64,000 nt of DNA. Source: Hydrangea macrophylla (lineage: Eukaryota > Streptophyta > Magnoliopsida > Cornales > Hydrangeaceae). This document shows, in pieces, positions 53,120 through 64,000 of this stretch. Numbering within the stretch: the first letter of the stretch is position 1; each line of letters starts with the position of its first letter. A model generated the notes under the pieces. That model ran no database searches and was not told the DNA's origin. It saw only the letters and a program-made list of their open reading frames with translations. Position numbers and translations under genes: made by a program. The DNA is taken from NCBI GenBank assembly GCA_033977485.1, contig CM066997.1:75176634-75240633 (forward strand), given 5' to 3'.

Positions 53120-55485
53120 TGTAACACTCGTACCTGGGAAAATGATTAATTAATATATTTATATGCATAAATTCATAAGATTAATATATATAACGGTGAA
53201 GGGGAGGCGTTGGACTCGCCCGTGAAAAAGTCCGCAGTGAGAAGGGACATGTTGTGAAGTGGGACCCAGTGAAGGGCCCAGATAAAAATAATTTGCATTT
53301 AAATGATAGATGCATTTTATATGACTACTTGGAGATATATTTAATAACTTTCATATTACATTGATTGATATGTTAGCTATCAAAATGCTAAGTTGATTAA
53401 TGTGAATAAGGGTATAACTGAAAAGATTCAAAATTAGTAGGTACGATAGCAACTTCACAAAATTTTTAGGACCACGTTTGGGACCATGTAGAACTTAGAC
53501 AAACACTCATTTAAATAATTGGGTAGTTAATAGAATATTTGGGGGATTCCATAATAAGAACTTACGGAATTCTGGGGGTGTAAACGAAAAGTGGAAGAAA
53601 TTATATGCTTGACAATACAACAAGCATTGCATGTGTGCGTCAAAAGAGTATGAACTCTCATTTACAGAAAATTAAAACAAAACAAAAGAGAAAGCTCACC
53701 GAGAGAAAGACAAACTCGTCACCGACGCCATAGAATTGTCGTTCCGTCGCCGCCGTTCGTCCAATTTGCGAACCGAAGCCGTATTCGGACTCGTAGAGGT
53801 AAGACAATCATTTCTATACCTTTTAATTACGTTATAATCGTCGGATTTGGTAGCTCATACTAATCGGTGAGACGCCGTCTACCGAGTTCATGCAGGAATC
53901 TCTTTGGAGTAGGAATTGTTTGGATTTGGTGAAATTCAACATCTCTTTGGTCAATTTGGGTCTAATCTGAGTGAGGTGAGTTTTCTAACTTAAAGCTTTG
54001 ATGTGGTACATGTCTTGTGCTGAGTTAATAGTTAGGAAATGATAATTCTTGAAATTATGGTTAAATTCATGCTAGATTCTAGAAATTTATGTTGATTTGG
54101 CATGAAATCATCATTGCTTATGTGATTATGTGCTTATATTTTAAGTGGTCAATGAGTAAATGGGAGTAATGGTTCATTGTTGGGAGTAATAAGGAAGGAG
54201 AAGAGGAAGAATCTAATAAATACGGAAGTCCAAGGAATAGAAGTGACCGCGCAGCCAAGGTGTTGGTCGTTTTATCTTAATGAACCATTAACCCATGAAT
54301 TCTGTGATTAGGTATGCTTACATGCTTATATTGTTGCATTATATGTTCACGACATTCAAAGCATGTTAGTTATTCACTAAGCGTAATGTTTAAGAAAACC
54401 GTTTTCCTTTTCTATTGTGGTAAATAATAACCACCTCAGGTTCAGAGTAACACTTGGAAAGGAATTAACGGGAGAGATGGGGGAGATTTGGGATTTGTAC
54501 TTGAGAATCTCCTTTAACTTGTAAAATATTGTAAATTATAGTCTCTTTATGGTAAAGTTGGTGTTTTGGTTGTAATCATGGAACTTAGATCCTTAAACTC
54601 GTATTTGGTAGTTTGGAGTTGAATTTGGAAAAAACTATGTATATTCCTTTGTTTTGGTTGATTATGTGAAAGTTTCTAACGCAGACCATTCCGGTAAGTC
54701 TGGTTGGTGTCGTAAGTGTTGTGGACAAATTCCAATTGCTATATATGTTAATTATGGCTTTAAGTTCATGTCTACCAAGTTTAATGAACTTTTGATAAGA
54801 ATTGAAATCATGTTTTAATTTGATCCAATTGTAGGGGTGGATATGTGGTACATTGTTGGTTGATGCCTAAATATGTTTGGGTGTATGTGTAGAGTGATCT
54901 CCTAATATTTTATGAGGTTTGGTGTAGTTGTGGATGTGTTTAAATATGTATTGCAGAGATTTTTAGCAGCAGGATCTAGTCTGCAGAACGTGGATTGATC
55001 CGTGGGTAAGGGCGGATCGATCCGGCTTTTCTAGAAAGCAAACTGTGATAAAATTTTAAAGATGGATCGATCCGGGTTTTCGAGCAGATCGATCCGGGTT
55101 TTCAAAGGGACAAACTGCGAGAGATTATAAAAGATGGATCGATCCGGGTGTTTAAGGCAGATCAATCCGCTTGTAATTTTCACAAATTTCCACGTCCGCT
55201 TTTACTGAAACGTGTACAACTTTTCCTAGGAAAATCAGATGCGTGCACCGTTTTATGCGTTGAAACCCGGACTCAAAGATCTATCTTTTGGTTTAAAAAT
55301 GTTACTATCATTCTTTAATAACCATTTTACCCTGGGGACTGTTTCGTCACAGCAAGCCCTTCTGTGCTGACTCTACTAATGTTTTTCTTTAGTAACTAAC
55401 ATGGTTTATGCTTATTAGTGTATTTTGGGTGCGCATAGTCTTGTTACACGTGTCCTGATTCACCGGGACGGGTTGGGGTGTGACA
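53120..55485 (+). repeat. 5' LTR of Tekay element
   Basis: It starts TGTAACACTCG and ends GGTGTGACA just before the primer site. At 2366 bp it is longer than its partner because the partner lost about 400 bp (corresponding to about 53628-54030 here). It holds a GGATCGATCC palindrome array at 54991-55172. No gene is seen. Confidence 0.9.
54991..55172 (+). repeat. GGATCGATCC palindrome array in Tekay LTR
   Basis: Exact GGATCGATCC copies lie at 55014, 55064 and 55136, with near-copies at about 54993, 55087 and 55160. Pairs are separated by TTTTC-rich or ACTG-containing spacers. The partner LTR has the same array at 62691-62873. Confidence 0.88.
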
Positions 55486-55490
55486 AGTTT

Positions 55491-55502
55491 TGGTATCAGA
55501 GC
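55491..55502 (+). other. Tekay primer binding site
   Basis: TGGTATCAGAGC, complementary to initiator tRNA-Met, lies five bases after the 5' LTR. Confidence 0.88.
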
Positions 55503-55662
55503 AATAGGCTAGAGCCTTGGGGACGAGAGACGTACGACACGTAGTGTGCACACAACAACACATAGTTACATAAACATGCATACACGTTTACTTAGCATGC
55601 TTTTAATGTTGATTAGCATGCCATGTATTTCTTAAAAGTAACGTGTATGTGTGTGTATTACA

Positions 55663-56690
55663 ATGTGGGTGCCAGGCATAATGTTTGGAGGTGACACCTC
55701 GAACCGAATGGAAACACGTGTGGTTGAGGAGAGACCGGTACAACCGAATCCAAATCCGAGGGAAGAAGTTGTCACTATTTCTAAATTTCATAAGCAAAAG
55801 TCGACAATATTCCGTGGGGAGGCTGATCCAATGAAAGCAAACTTTTGGATCTCAGATATGGAGTAAATTTTCAAGGTATTACCGTGTACAGAAGATCAGA
55901 AAGTTCTATTTGCCGCCGATACGTTAAAAGATAAGGCACAGTATTGGTGGCGTACTAAGCTGGGTTCAGGTCAACCGATTACCTGGGATCAATGTCTTGA
56001 GATATTTAACAAGCAATACTTTCTAGAATCATCTGGGGATCAGAAAAGCACAGGAGTTTATGGAGTTGGTGGAAGGGGGAAAGTTAGTTCGTGAATATTC
56101 AACACAATTTACGAGTTTGGCAAGATTTTACTGGGGACATCGTAATGGCTGAGAAAATAAAGACGAGAAAATTTGTGGCTGGGCTACAAAGTGGCATCTG
56201 AGGACGAATGACTGTATTCCGGCCAGAGACCTATGCTAAGGCATTGGATATTGCTTCTATTGTTAAAAGAGATATTGGGTTTACCTCAAGCATGCCACCA
56301 CCAGCGAGTCAACAAAGTAAGAGGGTGGGATCAAGTCAATTCAGTAGTTAAGGAAGTGCAAAAAGGTAGAGTCCGAGAGGTTCATCGGTCAGTAGTGGTA
56401 GTGGTTCTAGCGGGAACAAACTGAGGTGTCAGGTTTGTCAGAAGTTTCATTGGGGACGGTGTAATAAACTTTTAAATCCGATCATGAGCAACATTTGCCG
56501 GCAACCAGGACACATCACTAGGAATTATCCGAATCAGAATGTGGATATGAGGGGCCGATGTTTTACTTGCAAGGAGTTAGGGCACCGAGATAAGGATTGT
56601 TCTACTAGACGCCAAGGAGCTTCAGGTTCTGGTTCTTCCGCGGCCAGCACTATCACACCAAGGACTACACAACCTCCGAGGAAGGAGTAG
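55663..56690 (+). pseudogene. Tekay gag
   Basis: Capsid motifs are present but in broken frames: PNPREEVVTISKF and FRGEADPMKANFWI before a stop at 55864-55866, then VLPCTEDQKVLFAADTLKDK and AQYWWRTKL after it, with further breaks near 56090. The C-terminal part keeps a CCHC zinc knuckle, CFTCKELGHRDKDC (about 56559-56600), followed by a Ser/Thr/Pro-rich tail. Confidence 0.85.
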
Positions 56691-56756
56691 CGGGAGGTAA
56701 GATCATTTCAGCTCAGGCCAGGAGAGACTACCTCTGCCGACACTGTTGTCTCGGGG

Positions 56757-57176
56757 ATGGTTCCCATTTGCATAGATTCGGGATCTACACAATTTTTCAT
56801 GTCACATCACTTTGGTAAACATCTAGATAAACCATTAGAGTTCTTAAACTATGATTTATCTGTTGCGATATCATTGGGGGCTCCATTGGTTAGTTCAGGA
56901 GTGTTTAGAGAATGCGGAATTAACATGAATGATAAAGAGTTAACCGTGGATTTGGTACCGTTAGTTATTCAACACTTCGATGTTATATTGGGTATGTATT
57001 GGTTAGCAGATAATTACACCAATATTGATTGTAATAACAAAGGGGTAGCATTTCGTATTCCGAATCAAGATGAGTTTTATTTTCATGGTAAGGGTTTTGT
57101 ATCACCGCCGTATATCGTATCAGCTATTGAAGCTTGTCGATTATTAAAGAAGAGGTTGTCGGGGGTTTTTATGTAG
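56757..57176 (+). pseudogene. Tekay protease
   Basis: A retropepsin-like stretch with the active-site triad in CIDSGSTQFF and the later VILGMYWLADNY. The last codons (KKRLSGVFM) end in a stop that cuts it from reverse transcriptase, showing a break in the polyprotein. Confidence 0.85.
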
Positions 57177-58600
57177 TGTTCTTGACACTAAAGGTGCCGA
57201 TTTAAAGCCTGAGGATATTCTAGTAGTTAGAGAATTTCTAGATGTATTACCAGAAGAGCTACCAAGTGTGCTAATTGATCAAGAGATCGAGTTTGGTATT
57301 GATGTTATGCTGGAGACTCAACCAATTTCACGAGCATTGTATCAAATGGCACTAGTTGAGCTGAAAGAGTTGAAAATTGAGTTACAGGAGTTGCTAGACA
57401 AGGGTTTCATTCGGCCTAGTGTGTCTCTGTGGGGTGCACCGGTATTATTTGTGAAGAAGAAGGATGGTACAATGCGGATGCGAATTGAGTACCGAGAAAT
57501 CAACAAATTAACAATCCAGAACAAGTACCGGTTGCCACGTATCGACTATCTATTTGACCAGCTTCAAGGGGCTCAAGTATTTTCAAAGATTGACTTGAGA
57601 TCGGGATACCACCAACTAAAAGTTAAAGCAAAGGATGTGGAGAAGACAGCTTTTACGACTCGCTACAGGCACTATGAATTTCTAGTGATGCCGTGTGGGG
57701 TTACTAATACACTTGCTGCCTTCATGGATTTGATGAACTGTGTTTTCAAATCATATTTGGATGAGTTCGTGATAGTATTCATTGATGATATCCTCATATA
57801 TTCCAAGAATACAGAAGAGCATGAACAACACATGAGATTAGTTTTGCAACGACTTCGGGAAAAGCAATTATTTGGAAAGTTGAAAAAAAGCGAGTTTTAA
57901 TTGACGAGTGTCACGTTCAGGGCATGTGATTTCTATGAAGGGTATCTCCGTAGGCCCACAGAAGATTGATATCGTTATGAATTGGTCAAGACCGACTAAT
58001 GTGTCTGAGATTCGAAGTTTCTTGAGGTTAGCTGGATATTATAGAAGGTTTGTTATAAACTTTTCAAGAATTGCGAATCTAATGACGAAGTTGATGAGAA
58101 AGGATGTACCATTTGAGTGGAATAAAGAATGTGAAGATTGTTTTCTAGCATTGAATGAAAAGCTTACAACGACACCAATACTTGCAATTCCAACAAGTAC
58201 TGGGAATTTTAGAATTTATAGTGATGCTTCTCATCAAGGTTTGGGATGCGTGCTAACACAAGAAGACAAGGTAATAGCTAGCATATGCTTTGCGACAGTT
58301 GAGACCTCATGAAAAGAACTATCTAACTCACGATTTGGAGTTGGCAGCGGTGATCTTTGCTTTGAAGATTTGGATGCATTATTTGTATGGGAAGATATGT
58401 GAAATCTTCACCGACCATAAGAGCTTAAAATATTTATTCACTCAGAGGGACCTTAACATGCGACAACAGAGGTGGTTGGAGCTTATGAAGGACTATGACT
58501 TGAAAATTCAGTGTCACCCGGGAAAAAGCCAATGTAGTTGCCGATGCCTTGAGTCGGAAGTCATCAGAAAACTTAGCCTATTCTTTGACTAGACAAGAAA
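57177..58600 (+). pseudogene. Tekay reverse transcriptase and RNase H
   Basis: RT motifs run from [20 protein letters not shown] through [11 protein letters not shown] to the catalytic FIDDILIYS near 57785. A TAA at 57898-57900 breaks the frame. The connection (SEIRSFLRLAGYYRRF) and RNase H (IYSDASHQGLGCVL and [15 protein letters not shown], then [10 protein letters not shown]) follow with frameshifts near 58290 and 58530. Confidence 0.9.
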
Positions 58601-60935
58601 AGTTGATGGAAGAATTTGAACAATTGAACCTTGAAGTAATTTCTAGAGTTAAGGGTGGTTTAATGGCTGTGATTGTTGCACAGTCGAGTTTAATTGGTGA
58701 AATCAAGACTAATCAGCTTCTAGATCTAGAATTCAAGAAAATTGTGGTAGAATTACTTGAGGGTAGAAGGCCAGAGTTCAGTTTCCAAGACGGTGTTTTG
58801 TGATATGTAAACCGTTTATGTGTGCCTAAGGTTAGAGATTTAAGGGATAGGGTTATGGAAAAAGCTCATAATACAAGATATTCAGTACATTCGGGTAGTA
58901 TCAAGATGTACCGAGGCTTGCGAGAAGTAGCAGAATTTGTGTCTAAGTGTATGATTTTTTAGAAAGTGAAGATGGAACATTAACGACCCGGAGGAGAACT
59001 ACACCCTCTAGATATACCAAAGTGGAAGTGGGAGCATATCACAATGAATTATGTTTCAGGATTTCTAAAGTTTCAGAAGTTGAATGATAGTATTTGGGTT
59101 ATTGTCGACCGGTTGACCAAGTCAACCCATTTTCTACCTATCAAGACCAAAGATCCATCAAAACTTGCAGAGATTTATATCATAGAAATTATTCAGCTTC
59201 ATGGGGCACCAGTGTCGATAGTGTCAGATCGTGACACTCGATTCGTGTCAAAATTTTGGGAGATTTTACAGGGGCTATGGGGACAACTTTACATTTTAGT
59301 ACTGCGTTTCATCCTCTGACTGACGGTCAGTCCGAAAGGGTAATTCAAATTTTGGAGGATATGCTGATAGTATATGTTATGGACTTTAAGGATGATTGGG
59401 AGACTCATTTGCCATTAATAGAATTCTCCTACAACAATAGTTTCCAAACCAGCATTGGAATGGCACCTTACGAGGCATTGTATGGAAGGAAGTGTAGATC
59501 GCCGATTTGTTGGACCAAGGTTGGTGAAAAACAGCTTTTGGGACTGGAGATAGTGCAAATTACTATCGATAAGATTGGATTGATCAAACAACGGTTACAA
59601 ATGTGTAGCAACCTGTATTTTTGTGTCCCTAATAATTATGATTATGTGGTAAATTCGTGAGTGAGGTGTGTACAAACCCATGACCACATGTCTTACCTAT
59701 TTTACTTACTAGTTACTAATTGACATCAATCTAATTTTTTATGTGGTAAAAATATGTGTTTGAGTATGTATGTTTTAAGACCACACAAAAGACTTGGGCA
59801 CCAAGTTCTTAAAATATGTGATGTGGTGTGTGAATTAAAACCACTCTTTGTGCTTAGCCTCCAAGCATAGGAATTGCTATATAAACACTCAACACTCAAC
59901 ACTCTCAGTAACTCTCTGTAACTCATTACTCTCAAAAGGTTTCTCAATTCTCTCATGTGTATCTCAATTACACACACAAAAATGCATTACACTCTCAAAG
60001 CTTCCGCAGTCAAATCTTGTCATTTTTATTATTTTCTTGGAAAATAACTTCATTTTTAGGTACGGGGTTGTGTACAATATTCCCTTAAATCTCCGGAGTA
60101 TTTTTTTTGTCATCCCTATTTGTACTCTCTTTGTTAATGTCTTTCTATTGGAATCCATGTCTTTGTTTGGTTAAATATTATTAAGGTATTATTTTTGGCT
60201 AAATGCCATGGAACTAATGGGTATATGAGCAAGGAGCACCTGCCAAGATCCAACAGGCCTCAGGGACCGACGTACTGGAGACGGGTGAGGTGAGGTTGGT
60301 GGCTCTTGCTATATTACCGAGAGGAACCTGGTATGATGCTCCTGGGGGGTGAGCGAGTAATTTGTGTGATCGGTCAAGTTGTGTGATTGGTCTATTTATC
60401 CTAGCAATTGCTTATTTACTTTTGAGCCTTTAGTATTCTTGTCATATTGTATACTTCCCCGTGTGTTATTTTAGATGCAGGTACATTGGTAGCAGTCAAG
60501 TTGGAACACCTTAGACTACCGTGTGGGTTCGAGTATTTGGATCATAGTCGTGTAAATGAATTTAATTGTAATTTTGGGCATTCAAGTGTAATTATTTTAT
60601 TCTTTCGAAATACACTTGTTATTTTCTCATTTATTTTTGCGGGGCGTTACAAAATGGCTCATAGTCGTTATAAAAGTTATGCGGATATGGGTAAAAGACC
60701 GTTAGAGTTTGAAGTGAGTGATTATGTGTTTTTGAAGGTATCGCCTTCGAAAGGCATAACACAATTTGGTAAGTGAGGCAAGCTCAGTCCGAGATATGTT
60801 GGACCACATTTGATTCTTAACCGAGTTGGACCGTTTGCTTATCGCTTGGAGTTGCCACAAGAGTTGGCAAATGTTTACAATGTGTTCTATGTGTCGATGC
60901 TTCGACGTTATGTATCGAATTCGAGACATCATTCC
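58601..60935 (+). pseudogene. Tekay integrase, split by a solo LTR
   Basis: The N-terminal zinc region is degenerate. The core reads TMNYVSGF where the family has Met-Asp, so the first catalytic Asp is Asn here; the second Asp (VSDRDTRF) and the Glu (TDGQSERVIQI) remain. The frame is interrupted by stops at about 58801, 58963 and 58981, a frameshift near 59265, and the 1048-bp insertion at 59604-60651. The C-terminal part resumes at 60652 (SYADMGKRPLEFEV, LSPRYVGP). Confidence 0.88.
59604..60651. mobile_element. Solo LTR inserted in Tekay integrase
   Basis: A 1048-bp block starts TGTAGCAACC and ends GGCGTTACA, flanked by the perfect 5-bp duplication AAATG (59599-59603 and 60652-60656). Removing it rejoins the integrase reading frame. 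It has a TATA-like box CTATATAAAC (59877-59886), which suggests plus orientation, and no coding capacity. It is a younger insertion than the host element. Family not assigned. Confidence 0.9.
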
Positions 60936-61178
60936 TGAACCGTTAGAAATTTGAGAAGATTTGACTTATGTGGAACATTCAATGCAAATTCTTGATAGAA
61001 AAGATCAAGTCTTGAGAACCAAGGTGATTCCACTTGTTATGGTTCAATGGCAAAGCCATTCAGTCGAGGAGGCTACTTAGGAGCGGAAAGATGAAATTCG
61101 AGGCAAGTACCTGCATCTCTTCGATTCCTAAGGTAAGAATAAGTTTGGAGACCAAACTTCTTTTTAGGGAGGGAGAAA
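60936..61178 (+). pseudogene. Tekay chromodomain region and polypurine tract
   Basis: The end of pol carries VIPLVMVQWQSHSVEEAT, the chromodomain-like module of Tekay elements, followed by a TAG where the family has Trp, then ERKDEIRGKY. Chromodomains guide integration by reading histone marks. The polypurine tract TTAGGGAGGGAGAAA ends directly before the 3' LTR at 61179. Confidence 0.85.
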
Positions 61179-63176
61179 TGTAACACCCGTACCCGGGAAA
61201 AGGGTTAATTAATATGCTTGTATGCATTAATTCATATGATTAGTGTATATAACGGTTAAGGGGAGGCTTTGGACTCGCTGTGGAAAAGTCCCCAGTGAGG
61301 AGGGACAGGTTGTGAAGTGGGATCCAGTGAAAGGCCTAGATAAAAATAATTTGCATTTAAATGATAGATACATTTTATATGACTACTTAGAGATATGTTT
61401 AATAACTTTCATATTACATTGATTGATATGTTAGCTATCAAAATGCTAAGTTGATTAATGTGAATATGGGTATAACTAAAAAGATTCATAATTAGTAGGT
61501 ACGATAACAATTTCACAAAATATTTGGGACCACATTTGAGACCATGCGGAACTTAGACAAACACTCATTTAGATAATTGGGTAGTTAATGGAATGTTAGG
61601 GGGATTCCATAATAAGAACTTAAGGAATTCTAGGGGTGTAAACGAAAAGTGGAAGAAATTGTATGCTTGATACTTTTTGTGTTAGATACTTTTCGTGCTT
61701 GAAATTATGGTTGAATTCATGCTAGATACTAGAAATTTATGTTGATTTGGCATGAAATTATCATTGCTTATGTGATTATGTGCTTATATGTTAAGTGGTC
61801 AATGAATAAATGGAAGTAATGATTCATTGTTGGGAGTAATGGGAAGGAGAAGAGGAAGAATCCGATAAATACGGAAGTCCAAGGAATAGAAGTGACCGCG
61901 CGGCCAAGGAGTTGGTCTTTCAATCTGAATGAACCATTAACCCATGAATTCTGCGATTACGTATGCTTACGTGCTTATATTGTTGCATTATACATGTTCA
62001 TGACATTCAAAGCACATTAGTTATTCACTAAGTATAATACTTAACAAAGCCGTTTTCCTTTTCTGTTGTGGTAAATAACAAGCACCGCAGGTTCGGAGCA
62101 ACACTTGGAGAGGAATTAACAGGAGAGATGGGAGAGATGGGGGAGATTTGGGGTTTGTACTTGAGAATCTCCTTTTAACTTGTAAAGTGTTGTAAATTAT
62201 AGTTTCTTTATGGTAAAGTTGGTGTTTTGGTTGTAACTATGGAACTTAGATCCTTAAACTTGTATTTTGGTAGTTTGGAGTTTAATTTGGAAAAACTATG
62301 TATATTCCTTTGTTTTGGTTGATTATGTGAAAGTTTCTAACACAAACCATTCCAGCAAGTCCGGTTGGTGTTGCAAGTGTTGAGGACAAATTCCAATTGT
62401 TATATATGTTAATTAAGGTTTTAAGTTCATGTCTACCAAGTTTAATGAACTTCTTATATGAGTTGAGTTTCAAATTCTTGTTTTGATTAAAAAAGAATTG
62501 AGATCATGTGTTAACTTGATCCAATTGTGGGGGGTGGATATGTGGTACATGCTTGGTTGATGCCTAAATATGTTTGGGTGTATGTGTAGAGTGATCTCCT
62601 AATGTTTTATGAGGTTTGGTGTAGTTCTTGATGTGCTTAAACATGTATTGCAGAGTTTTTTTTAGTAGCAGGATCTATTCTGCAGAACGTGGATCGATCC
62701 GTGGGTAAGGGTGGATCAATCCAGCTTTTCTAGGAAGAAAACTGCGATAAAATTTTAAAGATGGATCGATCTAGGTTTTCGAGCGGATCGATCCAGGATT
62801 TGAAAGGAACATTCTGAGAGAAATTATAAAAGATGGATCGATCCGGGTGTTTAAGGCGGATCAATCCACTTGTAATTTTCCCAAATTTTCACATACGCTT
62901 TTACGAAAACGTGTACAACTTTTCCTAGGAAAATCGGATTCGCGCACCGTTTTGTTTGTTGGAACCAGGACTCAAAGATCTATCTTAAAAATCTTACTAT
63001 CATTCTTAATGATCATTTTTCCCTTGGGTTGTTTCGTCATAGTAAGCCCCTCTGTGCTGACTCAAATCATGTTTTTCTTTAGTAACTAACATGGTTTCAT
63101 GCTTATTAGTGTATTTTGGGTGCGTATAGTCTTGTTACACGTGTCTTGATTCGCGGGGGAGGGTTGGAGTATGACA
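61179..63176 (+). repeat. 3' LTR of Tekay element
   Basis: It starts TGTAACACCCG and ends GAGTATGACA, 1998 bp long. About 400 bp present in the 5' LTR is missing at 61668-61703, replaced by a short AT-rich filler. A GGATCGATCC array is at 62691-62873. Confidence 0.9.
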
Positions 63177-63205
63177 AGTTTTGGTATCAGAGCAATAGAC
63201 TAGAT
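63177..63205 (+). other. Remnant of a second Tekay internal start
   Basis: The 28 bases after the 3' LTR match those after the 5' LTR (55486-55513), including the primer site TGGTATCAGAGC, with one mismatch. A 3' LTR should be followed by host DNA, so this is what is left of a second Tekay copy in tandem. Confidence 0.85.
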
Positions 63206-63266
63206 TATTTATACAATCACCTACACTTGGGTGTTTATAAGAAAACCTGTCAATAGGATGTCGTCA
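63206..63266 (+). repeat. End of 5' LTR of a third Athila-like element
   Basis: It carries ACAATCACCTACACTTGGGTG, similar to the end of the LTR at 23235-23260, and stops at GTCGTCA just before a tRNA-Asp primer site. Only the last 60 bases of the LTR remain. Confidence 0.7.
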
Positions 63267-63271
63267 AGTTT

Positions 63272-63289
63272 TGGCGCCGTTGCCGGGGA
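63272..63289 (+). other. Primer binding site of third Athila-like element
   Basis: TGGCGCCGTTGCCGGGGA, identical to the site at 7632-7649 but on the plus strand, five bases after the LTR end. Confidence 0.92.
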
Positions 63290-63590
63290 ACAGTTAAAAA
63301 AAATAAATGAATAAATGAAGTTAGGTTTAAGACTATTTCTCCCACTATATATATACCTCTAGTTTTCTTTTTAAGAAAATAATAATGATAAAAAAAATAT
63401 ATATAAAAACTATATATAATTTTTTCTCGTGAACTATTTATAAATATAAATTTACAAGTATGTACGTGTCTATCTTCTAAAAAAGTATATATATATATAT
63501 TAAAAATATAAAAAAGGATTTTTGTTACTTAGCTATAAATTATAATATTATTAATATTTTTAAAAAAACTTAGCTTTTCTTTTACTTCAT
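63290..63590 (+). other. Leader of third Athila-like element
   Basis: Very AT-rich leader between the primer site and gag, with ATATAT tracts at 63345 and 63488. No gene is seen. Confidence 0.5.
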
Positions 63591-64000
63591 ATGTCTTTAG
63601 ATACTACTGAAACTTTATATCAAGTACCATATAATTATAATATTTCTAATGATTCATCTAGTATACAGTTTCCTAGAATCATGGATGAAATTGAAGGCAT
63701 AGAAGGAATAGCTGATGATGCTCATAGTGAACATGGGAAAATATACCACAATTTATTTTGCCAGAACGTGAACAACGCTCTTTATGTGATCTATTTACCC
63801 AGAATGAAACATCACTCCTTCTTGCATAATTCTACCTAGACATATAGGAAATTTTCACTTTAGACAAGACATAATTCCACTCTTACCAACTTTCCATGGA
63901 ATGGGGTCAGAATGTGCTTATTTACATATTCGTGAATTTGAAAAAGTCTGTAGTACGTTCTCTGATCAAAGCTCTTCTATTGAAATAATCCGCCTTAAGT
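63591..64000 (+). pseudogene. Athila-like gag, 5' part, frameshifted
   Basis: It starts MSLDTTETLYQVPYN at 63591. The frame stops at 63837-63839, but the expected gag text continues in another frame (LLPTFHGMGSECAYLHI and FEKVCSTFS), up to the window end. An extra A near 63806 would explain the shift. The element runs past the window edge. Confidence 0.75.

Larger units (their letters stand above)
53120..63176 (+). mobile_element. Tekay/Del chromovirus, decayed
   Basis: Two LTRs (53120-55485 and 61179-63176) enclose a primer site, gag, protease, RT, RNase H, integrase and a chromodomain-like end. The chromodomain (VQWQSHSVEEAT) and the LTR start TGTAACACCCG place it with Tekay/Del chromoviruses. 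The coding region has many stops and frameshifts and is split by a solo LTR. There is no target duplication: the left flank is a tandem array and the right flank is more Tekay sequence. Confidence 0.9.

Noticed and set aside
63177..63205. Primer-site extension copied from a tRNA during faulty reverse transcription
   Set aside because: After the 12 complementary bases it follows the element sequence, not the tRNA sequence.

Overview
The window is eudicot nuclear DNA. It holds one intron-rich plant gene, a class IV homeodomain-leucine zipper (HD-ZIP IV) transcription factor closest to ANTHOCYANINLESS2, surrounded by plant-type LTR retrotransposons (Athila-like, Tat, SIRE/Maximus, Tekay/Del) and small inverted-repeat elements. 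No bacterial operon, CRISPR array, rRNA or tRNA gene was seen. Species cannot be assigned.

Layout. 1-506: inverted fragment of an Athila-like 3' region. 507-9002: complete non-autonomous Athila-like element on the minus strand, with two LTRs, a tRNA-Asp-type primer site, only gag-protease and a polypurine tract. 9003-21026: 5'-truncated Tat-lineage Ty3/gypsy element on the plus strand (gag, protease, G-patch, RT, two RNases H, integrase, antisense ORF, 3' tandem repeats, 3.5-kb LTR). 21027-23275: 3' end plus LTR of a second Athila-like element. 23276-25509: minus-strand gypsy gag remnant and LTR. 25510-39255: two SIRE-type Ty1/copia copies on the minus strand arranged LTR-internal-LTR-internal; the copy at 30714-38064 has an intact envelope-like ORF. 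39256-42877: gene upstream region with two small transposon relics. 42878-48514: the HD-ZIP IV gene, nine coding exons, 815 codons by my splicing, with three MITE-like insertions in intron 6. 48515-52050: hAT-like, Mutator-like, Stowaway-like and foldback elements. 52158-53119: a roughly 364-bp tandem array containing LTR stubs. 53120-63176: decayed Tekay/Del chromovirus split by a solo LTR. 63177-64000: Tekay remnant joined to the 5' end of a third Athila-like element.

The most interesting pattern crosses families. The Tat, SIRE and both Athila-like LTRs each carry a different array of short palindromes or hairpins, about 70-140 bp upstream of a TATA-like box. In SIRE the same palindrome recurs inside the element, directly upstream of a second TATA-like box and the envelope-like ORF, which suggests an internal promoter. 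Positions and motifs are read from the sequence; promoter function is inference. All homology calls are from recognition of motifs, without database searches.
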